From positions 1 to 53,605 of the forward strand of contig NZ_POJH01000013.1 in NCBI RefSeq assembly GCF_002960625.1: a DNA stretch of 53,605 bases, given 5' to 3'. This document shows, one piece after another, positions 15,353 through 23,025 of the stretch. Within the stretch, counting starts at the first letter, position 1. Each line of letters opens with the position of its first letter. A program made the position numbers and the translations under genes. This DNA is from Streptococcus suis. Its GTDB lineage: Bacteria > Bacillota > Bacilli > Lactobacillales > Streptococcaceae. The notes below the pieces were generated by a model. That model saw nothing but the letters and a program-made list of their open reading frames with translations, searched no databases and was not told the origin of the DNA.

Positions 15353-16136
15353 CTATATCCTGAGAGAATACGATAGTCTTCCATATATTTACTGATATAA
15401 TAGCCTTTTATCTGACTTGCACCAAGTGCGATAACAAAATATAAACCCACCAATCCAATAATAGGAAACGAAAGGATGCTAACCGTTCTTATTAAATCAT
15501 TTCTATACAAATTTTCTCCGCCGGAAAAAATATCCTATACAGAAAAACTGGAGTAAGAACGAGCCAACCAAATTTTCTAGAATGAGCAACAAAAAGCTCC
15601 ACATATCTTTCTAGTGGGTTACTGAAATCTACATTACCATACAAACTATTGTACGAAGTCTTACTAAACCATTGATATCTTTCAAGAAGGGCAATCATGA
15701 AATCCACCGAATAGATGAATATTGACAAGAACTCACCAAGTATCATTGTAGAAAAAATAACTAGTAATATTTCTATTTGGCAATAGAATAGAAATGTAAA
15801 CAAAAACATATACTTATTAAAATAATAGTAAGACAAGACTCGTTTTTGATGGATTTTTTTCAAGGAAATGAAATACAAAAATGTAACAAGTAGCCCTAGA
15901 AAGAAGGGAATACTTACTAATACCTCCGTACTTTTAAATAGAGTTAATATGATTTGTGAATTAATATATCTACCTATAAATGTTGTTAAATACATGAAGA
16001 GATTAACAGTCAAAAAACCTATTATTTTCTTTCCATAACCATTTTTCTCTATGTCCTCCATTGAAGTCTGAATGTACCGATCCGTTACCAACCCCATACT
16101 CTCTTCTAAAGAGGCATTCCATACTGTTTTTTTCAT
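15295..16136 (-). pseudogene. Six-helix membrane protein D, frameshifted in a poly-T run
   Basis: Two overlapping frames. 15492-16136 encodes MKKTVWNASLEESMGLVTDR through VFLYRIFFPAEK. 15295-15510 encodes the rest, from SGGENLYRNDL-like sequence to EDWYGKKSKRYKESLGK. The break lies at six T (plus-strand A run 15525-15530). Adding one T restores RIFFSGGENLYRNDLIRTV, which aligns with FQSASGEDIYHNDFLRSL in paralog C, and gives a 280-aa protein. It may be a plain indel, a phase-variable switch or a sequencing error; a single sequence cannot tell. A TATAAT at 16172-16177 is the probable promoter for the whole array. Confidence 0.8.
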
Positions 16137-16240
16137 CTTTTCTCATCCTTATCAAATCATCCTGCTCTACTATTATACCAAAATTCTAGATAAGATGGCA
16201 TATTTAAAAAATGTTACCCAGATATGAGTTTGAAGCCACC

Positions 16241-16269
16241 AAAAAAAGCTGAATACTCAGCTTTTTTTA
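16241..16269 (-). terminator. purR terminator
   Basis: AGCTGA-atac-TCAGCT (16247-16262) with A run on one side and T run on the other, so usable in both directions. It lies 61 bases beyond the purR stop. Confidence 0.85.
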
Positions 16270-16329
16270 TGCACGTATAATCTAAATAGGGGAGCAGCAT
16301 ACATCTCTTGAAGTGCTGACCAGTAAAAG

Positions 16330-17142
16330 TTACTCAAAAATATTACCCAACTCAACGTCCACGCGATTTTCTTTGACATTGATGTCGGTCACGGCTAGAA
16401 GCGATTTGTAGTTGGCTACGTTGCGGTCGCCTTTTTGGTTTTCCGCAAAGACGGCTACACCTACTAAAGTTGAATCAAACTCAGAGAGTAGGCTGATCAT
16501 ACCATTGATGGTACCACCGTTTTTCAAGAAATCATCGACAATCAAGACACGACTTCCTGCCTTCAAGCTACGCTTGGATAGGAACATTTTCTCAATGCGG
16601 TCGCTAGATCCTGACACATAGTTAACAGAAACGGTTGAACCCTCTGTAATCTTAAGGTCACGACGAACAATAACAAATGGAACATTGAGTACATTGGCAA
16701 CGGCATTGGCCAAGGGAACACCCTTTGTTGCAACTGTCATGACAGCATCAATTTTTTCTTCCTTGAAAGCATTGGCAATAATACGACCAACGTTTTTCAA
16801 GACATGAGGTGTTGAAAGAAGGTCAGATGAGTAAATATAACCACCTGGCAAAATTCGGTTACTTTCAGCCATCTGGTCACGAAGAGCCTGGGCAATCTCG
16901 ATGGACTCTTCCTTAGAAATGGAAGGTGTGAACACAACACCTCCACTGGCACCAGTAATGGTTTCAATCTGACCAATCGAACTTTCTTCAAAGGCTTTTT
17001 TAATAATTGCAATATCTTCTGAAATCGAAGACTTAGCAGACTCATACTTTTCCGCAAAGGTATTCAAGCTTGTTAATTCGTAAGGGTGATTGATGAGGTA
17101 GTTAGAGATAACAACCATTCGTTCACTTCTTCTTAATTTCAT
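16330..17142 (-). CDS. purR: Purine operon repressor PurR
   Basis: 270 aa. The N-terminal winged helix (MKLRRSERMVVISNYLINHP, ~1-74) binds PurBoxes. The C-terminal type I phosphoribosyltransferase-like domain has the PRPP loop VLIVDDFLKNGGTINGM (~200-216), where PRPP binding relieves repression of purine genes. Length and motifs are normal. The ATG follows AAGGAGAACGAT. In S. pneumoniae purR is next to yhaM/cbf1; here a kinase gene and a ~2.5-kb immunity cassette separate them. The DNA just upstream is one copy of the cassette's direct repeat. Confidence 0.97.
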   Translation of the reverse strand: MKLRRSERMVVISNYLINHPYELTSLNTFAEKYESAKSSISEDIAIIKKAFEESSIGQIETITGASGGVVFTPSISKEESIEIAQALRDQMAESNRILPGGYIYSSDLLSTPHVLKNVGRIIANAFKEEKIDAVMTVATKGVPLANAVANVLNVPFVIVRRDLKITEGSTVSVNYVSGSSDRIEKMFLSKRSLKAGSRVLIVDDFLKNGGTINGMISLLSEFDSTLVGVAVFAENQKGDRNVANYKSLLAVTDINVKENRVDVELGNIFE

Positions 17143-17168
17143 ATCGTTCTCCTTTTTGGCTTTTTCCT

Positions 17169-17201
17169 ATTATAGCACAATCTATGCAAAAAGCGAACTT
17201 T
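17169..17201 (-). promoter_or_regulatory. purR promoter with a PurBox-like sequence
   Basis: TATAAT (plus-strand attata 17169-17174) is preceded on the minus strand by a weak -35. AAAAGCGAACTTT (17189-17201, plus strand) matches the PurBox AWWWCCGAACWWT at 12 of 13 positions, which would allow autoregulation. Caution: the same bases form one arm of the AT-rich terminator hairpin of the duplicated kinase 3' end, so the match may be accidental. Confidence 0.4.
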
Positions 17202-17352
17202 TTTATTTTAAAAAGTCCGTCTTTTTCGTATTTTGTTCATTTTTCACAAATACCATGATGGTTGAAGCCTGCTATAGCCTTGATACCAAGTCCAAACAGC
17301 ATCAGCCTGTTCTTTCATCAAGGTGATTTGGAGGGGATCCACGCGCTCCGCC
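17188..17352. repeat. Cassette-flanking direct repeat, copy 1
   Basis: ~165 bp, about 96% identical by eye to 19934-20098 (six or so substitutions). It includes a terminator-like hairpin and the last ~36 codons of the kinase gene. Confidence 0.92.
17244..17352 (-). pseudogene. 3' fragment of the phosphotransferase gene
   Basis: The last ~36 codons of the kinase at 19990-20856, including its terminal YSRLQPSWYL-equivalent and stop, duplicated next to purR and cut off at ~17352 where TipC-like copy 1 begins. It has no start and no function of its own; it marks the recombination junction. Confidence 0.88.
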
Positions 17353-17358
17353 TATTGC

Positions 17359-17910
17359 TTACTTCCCTTCAGGGTACATGGAATCATAGATATCTTTTAA
17401 CATGGCTTTGAGTTCATTCTCAGCGACTTCCCTTAGTTGCTCTTGCTCATCCTCACTCAATTGAATTCTTTCCTTATCCTGTCCAGATTCATCAAGGAGA
17501 TAGTATATTCCATCTCTATCCAACTCCATTTTTTCATTAAGTATTTGACTGACACCTAATGGTTGTTCATTCAAAATGTAGCTATAATGAAGGTCAACTC
17601 TATTGTTTAACGGAATAACTTTTATTTCTATTTTTTTGGTAGTTAAACTGGTGATGTTATCGTTCATCCTCAAATTATACTCATCAATCTCGTAACCCGC
17701 ATTTCGCACTGCATCGACATAGCGTTTTCCACCAATTATTCTGCCATAACCCGTTATGACCTCCAACTGCTCGTAGACCGTACCATTCTCATAAGCTCTC
17801 TTGAAAGCTCCATAATCATACTCTCTGTAGCCAAAAAAGGAAATGACTACGGTGAACATTACAAGAATAGGGAACATGATTTTTTTATGTTTTCGTAGCT
17901 TATTCAACAT
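17359..17910 (-). CDS. TipC-like immunity protein, copy 1
   Basis: 183 aa. An N-terminal membrane anchor or uncleaved signal (KIMFPILVMFTVVISFFGY, ~9-27) is followed by an extracytoplasmic domain with a TipC-family pattern: YGAFKRAYENGTVYEQLEV, RYVDAVRNAGYEIDEYNLRM and an acidic end ELKAMLKDIYDSMYPEGK. TipC proteins of streptococci face outward and neutralise TelC, a T7SS-delivered lipid II phosphatase. This copy is the most divergent in the body, but its 5' ~90 bases are almost identical to copy 3. It lies 3 bases from copy 2. No partner toxin gene is in the window. Family assignment is from pattern recognition. Confidence 0.72.
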   Translation of the reverse strand: MLNKLRKHKKIMFPILVMFTVVISFFGYREYDYGAFKRAYENGTVYEQLEVITGYGRIIGGKRYVDAVRNAGYEIDEYNLRMNDNITSLTTKKIEIKVIPLNNRVDLHYSYILNEQPLGVSQILNEKMELDRDGIYYLLDESGQDKERIQLSEDEQEQLREVAENELKAMLKDIYDSMYPEGK

Positions 17911-17913
17911 TGC

Positions 17914-18450
17914 TTACTTCTCCTCAGGGTACATGGAGTGGTAGACATCTGCCAGTAGTTCTTCTAGCTCCGCTATAGCAACTTCTGTCAACTCTTGCTC
18001 CTCAGCTTCTGTCAGCTCTATTCTCTCTATATCATTTCCATTTTCATCTATCAGATCATAACCACCAGCTCCATTTCGTCTCATATTTTTATCAAGTTGT
18101 TGGAAGACACTAATCCGTCTGCCATTCAATTCATAGTTAAAGCTGACAGTAATATGTATCTCTTCTGGAATAAATTTTATCCCTAACTTTTTAGATATTA
18201 ATGCAGGAATTCGGTCCATCATCTTCAAATTGTAATCATCTAGGTCGTAGCCCGCTTTCTTTACATCGTCCACATATTGTTTCCCAAAAAATCTGTCATA
18301 TCTTGTCAGAGAATAAAATTGTTCATAGGTAGAAGCTCCGCTCTCATAGGTTCGCTTAAAATCACCGTAACAATACTGACGGTAACCGAAAAACGATAGC
18401 ACCAAAGTCAATACTATGAGGACAGTCACTCGGCTTTTCTTACTCAACAT
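17914..18450 (-). CDS. TipC-like immunity protein, copy 2
   Basis: 178 aa. A different membrane anchor (MLSKKSRVTVLIVLTLVLSF) is joined to a body nearly identical to copy 3: YGDFKRTYESGASTYEQFYS, KKAGYDLDDYNLKMMDRIPA, FIPEEIHITVSFNYELNG. Copies 2 and 3 diverge only in the region after FQQL (NMRRNGAGGYDLIDENGN versus DMNRDGKGSYYLQDENGN), a likely toxin-contact variable patch. GAGGAGAAGTAAGTAATG places an RBS across the stop of copy 3, so the genes are translationally linked. Predicted role: extracellular-face immunity. Confidence 0.72.
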   Translation of the reverse strand: MLSKKSRVTVLIVLTLVLSFFGYRQYCYGDFKRTYESGASTYEQFYSLTRYDRFFGKQYVDDVKKAGYDLDDYNLKMMDRIPALISKKLGIKFIPEEIHITVSFNYELNGRRISVFQQLDKNMRRNGAGGYDLIDENGNDIERIELTEAEEQELTEVAIAELEELLADVYHSMYPEEK

Positions 18451-18453
18451 TAC

Positions 18454-19005
18454 TTACTTCTCCTCAGGATACATGGAGTGGTAGACATCTGCCAGTAGAT
18501 CTTCCAGCTCCGCAATAGCGATTTCTGTCAACTCTTGCTCCTCAGCTTCTGTCAACTCTACACTCTCAATCAGATTACCGTTTTCATCCTGTAAATAGTA
18601 GCTGCCTTTACCATCCCGATTCATATCCTTGTTAAGTTGCTGGAATACATTAATCTGTCTGCCATTCAATTCATAGTTAAAACTGACAGTGATATGTATC
18701 TCTTCTGGAATAAATTTTATCCCTAACTTTTTAGAAGTTATTGCAGGAATTCGATCCATCATCTTCAAATTGTAATCATCTAGGTCGTAGCCCGCTTTCT
18801 TTACATCGTCCACATATTGTTTCCCAAAAAATCTGTCATATCTTGTCAGAGAATAAAATTGTTCATAGGTAGAAGCTCCGCTCTCATAGGTTCGCTTAAA
18901 ATCACCGTAACAATACAGTCGGTAACCAAAAAAGGAAATGACTACGGTGAACATTACAAGAATAGGGACCATGATTTTTTTATGTTTTCGCAGATTATTT
19001 AACAT
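18454..19005 (-). CDS. TipC-like immunity protein, copy 3 (mosaic)
   Basis: 183 aa. The membrane anchor KIMVPILVMFTVVISFFGY is shared almost base for base with copy 1, whereas the rest matches copy 2, so the gene is a mosaic with a crossover near residues 28-30 (around 18915-18920). Ends ELEDLLADVYHSMYPEEK. RBS GAGGAG lies 7 bases before the ATG. It precedes copy 2 by 3 bases. The arrangement suggests gene conversion within the array, a route for making new immunity specificities. Confidence 0.75.
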   Translation of the reverse strand: MLNNLRKHKKIMVPILVMFTVVISFFGYRLYCYGDFKRTYESGASTYEQFYSLTRYDRFFGKQYVDDVKKAGYDLDDYNLKMMDRIPAITSKKLGIKFIPEEIHITVSFNYELNGRQINVFQQLNKDMNRDGKGSYYLQDENGNLIESVELTEAEEQELTEIAIAELEDLLADVYHSMYPEEK

Positions 19006-19086
19006 TGATTTCTTCTCCTCATAAGATTACCATTTATTCGGAAATATCACACAGTATATCTTTATGGACATCTCAACAAGCATAAC

Positions 19087-19611
19087 TCACTGATTATACA
19101 AAGTCTCCTCCATCGTGTCCAAAAAACCATTGATTTCTTTTTGGACAATACTCAAAAGACGCTTTTCTTCTGATTCGTGAAGTGTTAAGTTTTTCCTCTC
19201 ATTTTGTTCCATTATCTGATAATAGCTACGGAGCAAATTCAGTTGCCTATCCATGACAAAAAACGCTTCAATAGTAGCATCGTTCTTTTCCACTGAAAAT
19301 GAAATACTAAGTTCCTCATCGGCTTCACCTGGTGGATGAATTTTTAACTGCAAATCCCCCTCGATTTCCAAGGGGTCAATAGCTCCATCAAATCGAATAG
19401 CGCTATCCGGTGGAATCGTAAAACCAGCTTGGCGGATAACTTTCGCATATCTCTCCGAAACCATTAGGTGATAGAAAACTTGAATCTTATCGTCATTTTT
19501 AAATGCCGTTTTTAGCTCTTGTGCACTTTGATAGCGACTATAGCTGATAAACCCCATCACTATGAGTATGATTGTAAAAAGACCAATCATTATTTTTTTA
19601 AGTACCGACAT
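19087..19611 (-). CDS. TipC-like immunity protein, copy 4 (divergent)
   Basis: 174 aa. N-terminal anchor KKIMIGLFTIILIVMGFISY; body with VFYHLMVSERYAKVIRQAGF and FFVMDRQLNLLRSYYQIMEQ, ending FLDTMEETLYNQ. It shares the general TipC layout (anchor, short helices, DGAIDPLEIEGDLQLKIHPP beta part, acidic C-terminal helix) but little identity with copies 1-3. The start overlaps the end of the 89-aa gene upstream by 14 bases. It is probably the oldest member or has a different target. An 81-base gap separates it from copy 3 and contains no gene. Confidence 0.68.
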   Translation of the reverse strand: MSVLKKIMIGLFTIILIVMGFISYSRYQSAQELKTAFKNDDKIQVFYHLMVSERYAKVIRQAGFTIPPDSAIRFDGAIDPLEIEGDLQLKIHPPGEADEELSISFSVEKNDATIEAFFVMDRQLNLLRSYYQIMEQNERKNLTLHESEEKRLLSIVQKEINGFLDTMEETLYNQ

Positions 19612-19867
19612 TTTGCTTCTCTCCTCTATTTAGGTAATCATAAAAATCTTTTAAAGCTTTATCATCAGCATCACTTTCTTTTCCGAAAATAATATCTAGA
19701 CTAACCCCATATTTGATAAAATTACCTCCGATTGTAGGGTTCTCCATGAGATATTTTACGTTCTCTTTTCCATTTTCTCTATTTCCATTTCCCATCACTG
19801 TATAAAACTCTTCAACACGATTGATTTGATTGTCCCACTCATAGAGAATCTTCTTCCAAAACGTCAT
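19598..19867 (-). CDS. 89-aa protein, possible remnant of a toxin C-terminus
   Basis: 89 aa, soluble: MTFWKKILYEWDNQINRVEE, then ENVKYLMENPTIGGNFIKYG, then SLDIIFGKESDADDKALKDF. The Asp-rich ESDADDKALKDF near the C-terminus and the position directly before four immunity genes suggest the tail end of a polymorphic toxin, but I do not recognise the family. The ATG lies only 8 bases after TATAAT (19876-19881), leaving no room for an RBS. Either it is read as a leaderless message, or it is a fragment whose 5' end was replaced. It overlaps the TipC-like copy 4 start. Confidence 0.5.
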   Translation of the reverse strand: MTFWKKILYEWDNQINRVEEFYTVMGNGNRENGKENVKYLMENPTIGGNFIKYGVSLDIIFGKESDADDKALKDFYDYLNRGEKQNVGT

Positions 19868-19875
19868 GCTCTCTA

Positions 19876-19881
19876 ATTATA
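19876..19881 (-). promoter_or_regulatory. Probable -10 of the TipC-like cassette
   Basis: Minus-strand TATAAT with an extended TG (TTGTGGTATAAT) and no clear -35. It is the only good -10 between the kinase 3' end and the cassette. Confidence 0.5.
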
Positions 19882-19933
19882 CCACAATATATGACGACTC
19901 CCTTGTTCAGTATACATTCCATCTATAAACTAT

Positions 19934-20098
19934 AAAAAGCGAACTTTTTTATTTTAAAAAGTCCGCTTTTTTCGTATTTTGTTCATTTTTCACAAATACC
20001 ATGATGGTTGAAGCCTGCTATAGCCTTGATACCAAGTCCAAACAGCATCAGCCTGTTCTTTCATCAAAGGGATTTGGAGGGGATCCACCTGCTCCGCC
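19934..20098. repeat. Cassette-flanking direct repeat, copy 2
   Basis: Partner of 17188-17352 (offset 2,746 bp). This copy contains the genuine 3' end of the kinase gene plus AAAAGCGAAC...GTCCGCTTTT (19935-19969), a hairpin with T runs on both sides that should terminate the rsgA-to-kinase operon. Confidence 0.92.
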
Positions 20099-20856
20099 CA
20101 AGAAAGAGCACCCAGACTATTCACGGTCAGATAAAGGGCTAAAAGCCTCCAAAATTCCTCTGGAATAGCGCCGTCAAAATAGGCATCTACCTGACCACGC
20201 GCAAAGGCTGGAGACAAATCTGCCGTGAAAATCAACCGATTGAATTCTTCCCAGGGATCTCCTATATCATAGCGATCAAAGTCTAAAATTTTTAGCTTTC
20301 CACCTCTTCCCAGTAGAAAATTCCCTGTATGAAAATCTCCATGATGGTAGGCAATCGGTCGCCCTTCAAGCAAGTGACGGTTGGCCTGGACAAAGTCTAT
20401 CATGGCTTGACCATTTGGATAGGAATGACTACATGTACGATAGGCTTCTAACTTACTGTCAATCTTGGACTGATAGTAGTTGTTCCAGTCCCGTTGGTTT
20501 TGGTCAATAGGCAGGGCATGTAAGGTTCGCAAGAACTGACCTGACTGACAGCCCAGTTCATATAAGACAGAATCAGACAGGCTAGAAGCCACTTCATTCA
20601 TCTCCTGACCTTCCACCCATTCATAAAGGGTATAGACTGACAAGTCATCCGCCCAAAAACTTAGTGGCTCTGCCACAGGCAAACCTAGACCAAACAGGTT
20701 TTCAACTAATTGAAATTCTAATCGCTTAGCCTCATAGGCTGGCCGCTCTGCTATTCTCAAAAGACCAAAGCGGCCATCTTCTAGTTGGACCTTGTACTTT
20801 TGGTCCGTGGACCAGCCTTTGGTGAGGGGCTGTCGAGACACTATCCTAACTACCAT
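19990..20856 (-). CDS. APH/choline-kinase-fold phosphotransferase
   Basis: 288 aa. The Brenner motif YHHGDFHTGNFLL (~175-187) holds the catalytic Asp and Asn of aminoglycoside-phosphotransferase-fold kinases. ILDFDRYDIGDPWEEFNR (~192) supplies the metal-binding Asp. The N-lobe has the ATP-binding strands and the hinge YTLYEWVEGQEM. The family covers kinases of small hydroxyl compounds such as antibiotics, choline and homoserine; the substrate is not predictable here and resistance should not be assumed. It starts on the last base of the yhaM stop region (1-base overlap), making it the last gene of the rsgA operon. Its 3' end is duplicated beside purR. Confidence 0.85.
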   Translation of the reverse strand: MVVRIVSRQPLTKGWSTDQKYKVQLEDGRFGLLRIAERPAYEAKRLEFQLVENLFGLGLPVAEPLSFWADDLSVYTLYEWVEGQEMNEVASSLSDSVLYELGCQSGQFLRTLHALPIDQNQRDWNNYYQSKIDSKLEAYRTCSHSYPNGQAMIDFVQANRHLLEGRPIAYHHGDFHTGNFLLGRGGKLKILDFDRYDIGDPWEEFNRLIFTADLSPAFARGQVDAYFDGAIPEEFWRLLALYLTVNSLGALSWAEQVDPLQIPLMKEQADAVWTWYQGYSRLQPSWYL

Positions 20857-21797
20857 TAGTCGATATTAGGCTTATAGAAGGCGCGGTTGTCCATGGCAAA
20901 GATACGGTTGGTCATCTCGCCTGGGCCGACCTTGTCCAAGGCCGATAGCATCATCATCATTTCCGCATCGATGTTGTCAATCATGTGGAGGATCTCCGCC
21001 TCCATAATCTGCGGACGGACAGGGCTTCCATACTCCAGTAAGCCATGGTGGCTGAGGATGACATGGCGCAGAACAGTCACTTCCTCCAGACTGTCATCGA
21101 TGCCCAATTCCATCAAGACCTTAGTAATCTCTTCATCAATCAAGGAAATGTGCCCAATCAGATTGCCACGGACAGTGTAGCCTGTGTTATCAGGACCTGT
21201 CAGTTCAATCACCTTGGCTAGGTCATGCAGCATAATCCCTGCGAAAAGCAGGCTCTTGTTGAGCTGAGGATAAATGTCACCAATTTTATCAGCCAAACGG
21301 ACCATGGTCGCTGTATGGAAGGACAAACCTGAATAGAAGGCGTGGTGATTGGTCTTGGCTGCTGGATAGGAATAGAATTCCTTGTCGTACTTGCTGTAAA
21401 GGGCACGGACAATCCGCTGCCAAGTGGCATTTTCGATGCGGAAAATCATCTGGCTCAAGTATTCCTTGGTGTCCTTGACATCAACAGGTGGTTTTTCCTT
21501 GAAATCAGCAGGATCATTTGGCTCGCCTGCCTTTGGCAAACGAAGAACCAGTTGATTGACCTGGGGGGTGTTGTTGTAAACCTCACGGCGTCCCTGCATG
21601 TGAACAACAGTTCCAGCAGTAAAGTCTTTGATTTTCCCTGGTTGGGCATCCCAGACCTTGCCTTCAATCTCGCCCGTATCGTCTTGGAAGGTCAGAGCTA
21701 GGTAGTCTTTGCCAGCTCGTGTTTGACGAACTTCAGCAGTCTTGATCAGATAGAATCCTTCGAAGAATTCATCTTTTTTCATTTGGTTAATTTTCAT
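20856..21797 (-). CDS. yhaM: 3'-5' exoribonuclease YhaM
   Basis: 313 aa from the ATG at 21795-21797 (MKINQMKKDEFFEGFYLI), preferred because AGGAAG sits 6 bases upstream; a start four codons earlier lacks one. An N-terminal OB fold (~15-90, LTFQDDTGEIEGKVWD) binds nucleic acid. The HD hydrolase domain has LSFHTATMVRLAD and IMLHDLAKV, with further ligands in LSHHGLLEYGSP. YhaM/Cbf1 trims mRNA and sRNA 3' ends and is conserved next to purR in pneumococcus. It overlaps the end of rmuC by 11 bases, so expression is coupled. Confidence 0.94.
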   Translation of the reverse strand: MKINQMKKDEFFEGFYLIKTAEVRQTRAGKDYLALTFQDDTGEIEGKVWDAQPGKIKDFTAGTVVHMQGRREVYNNTPQVNQLVLRLPKAGEPNDPADFKEKPPVDVKDTKEYLSQMIFRIENATWQRIVRALYSKYDKEFYSYPAAKTNHHAFYSGLSFHTATMVRLADKIGDIYPQLNKSLLFAGIMLHDLAKVIELTGPDNTGYTVRGNLIGHISLIDEEITKVLMELGIDDSLEEVTVLRHVILSHHGLLEYGSPVRPQIMEAEILHMIDNIDAEMMMMLSALDKVGPGEMTNRIFAMDNRAFYKPNID

Positions 21798-23025
21798 TAT
21801 CTTCCTCATCTAATGGGGACAGGCCAAGCAGTCCCTTGGTTTGGTCATCTTCGTACAGGTCAATGGTACGAAGACTACGCTCGATGGCGTTGGTGCGAGT
21901 GGTTAAGAGTTTGTCAATATTGCTGCTGGCTTGATTGAGCTGTTTCTGGGCCTTAAGCAAGAGGTCAGAAAACTTGCCAAATTCCAGCTTGACATTGCCC
22001 AAGACCTTGGAAATATCATCGGCCGACCGTTGAATGTTGAGGGTCTTAAAGCCGACGGAGAGGGAATTGAGCAAGGCAGAAAGGGTGGTCGGTCCTGCTA
22101 CCACGATATTTTCCTGACGGCGTAGGTCATCAAAGAAAATGGGATTGCGAACCACTTCTGAATAAAGTCCTTCGGTTGGCAGAAAGAGCACACCAAAGTT
22201 AGTCGTTTCAGGCGGATTGAGGTACTTGCTCTGAATGTCCTTGGCAAAGCGTTTAATAGCAGCCAAGAGATTTTTCCGATGGAGGTCAATCTGGTCCTTG
22301 TCCCCACTTTCATAAGCATCCTCCAAGCGGTAGTAATCCGCCAGCGGAAACTTGGAATCGATTGGCAAGTAGATATAGTCGCCTTCAGTCCGTCCTGGTA
22401 GCTTGACCGCATACTCCACGCGCTCACTAGAGCCTGAAACCGTGGCAAACTCTCGCTCATATTGGCTAGGTGTCAAAATATCCTCGATAATCTGTCCCAG
22501 CTGCAATTCGCCCATGATGCCACGGGTTTTAGTGCCAGACAGGACCTTGTTAAGACTACCCACATCACGCGCCACCGTCTGCATTTCGCCCAGACCACGA
22601 TTGACCGATTCCAACTGCTTGGACACCGTTTCAAAGGAGGCTTGTAGGCGGGTTTGCAGGGTTTTCTCCAGCTTTTCCTCAACCGTCTGCCGCATTTCTT
22701 CCAGACGTTTTTCATTGGACTCCTGAATAGCTTGCAAACGGCGGTCGGTGGCATCTCGCGTTTCCAAGTGGCTCTTATTCAGCTCTTGACGAATATCGGT
22801 TAGCTGTTGGTAAAGCTCCGTGCGGAGTCTTTCTACCTCCTGATGAATGGCTTGCTGCTGTTTGAGAGTTGCGTTTTCTAGTTGATAGCTGAGCTGGTCA
22901 GACAAGTTGTCTGCTGTATCTTCGGCCTGATCTTGCAAAAGCAGGGCCAAGCTCTGCCATTTTCCATAAAGAAAAACCAAGGCAAGCAAGACCAGTATCA
23001 GCAAAATAAGTACTACAATATCCAT
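21787..23025 (-). CDS. rmuC: DNA recombination protein RmuC
   Basis: 412 aa. An N-terminal membrane anchor (DIVVLILLILVLLALVFLYG) is followed by a long coiled coil (~30-165, repeated RLRTELYQQLTDIRQE-type heptads). The RmuC nuclease-like domain (~175-385) contains TKTRGIMGELQLGQIIEDIL, LPIDSKFPLADYYRLE and FLPTEGLYSEVVRNP. RmuC restrains inversions at short inverted repeats in E. coli. It sits directly after thiN with no gap, in the order thiN-rmuC-yhaM known from pneumococcus. The GC content and codon use are housekeeping-like; nothing is missing. Confidence 0.95.
   Translation of the reverse strand: MDIVVLILLILVLLALVFLYGKWQSLALLLQDQAEDTADNLSDQLSYQLENATLKQQQAIHQEVERLRTELYQQLTDIRQELNKSHLETRDATDRRLQAIQESNEKRLEEMRQTVEEKLEKTLQTRLQASFETVSKQLESVNRGLGEMQTVARDVGSLNKVLSGTKTRGIMGELQLGQIIEDILTPSQYEREFATVSGSSERVEYAVKLPGRTEGDYIYLPIDSKFPLADYYRLEDAYESGDKDQIDLHRKNLLAAIKRFAKDIQSKYLNPPETTNFGVLFLPTEGLYSEVVRNPIFFDDLRRQENIVVAGPTTLSALLNSLSVGFKTLNIQRSADDISKVLGNVKLEFGKFSDLLLKAQKQLNQASSNIDKLLTTRTNAIERSLRTIDLYEDDQTKGLLGLSPLDEEDNEN

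Noticed and set aside
17189..17201. Strong claim of a functional PurBox at purR
   Set aside because: The 12/13 match sits inside an AT-rich terminator hairpin belonging to the duplicated kinase end, and is also found at 19935-19947 away from any purine gene; kept only as a low-confidence note.
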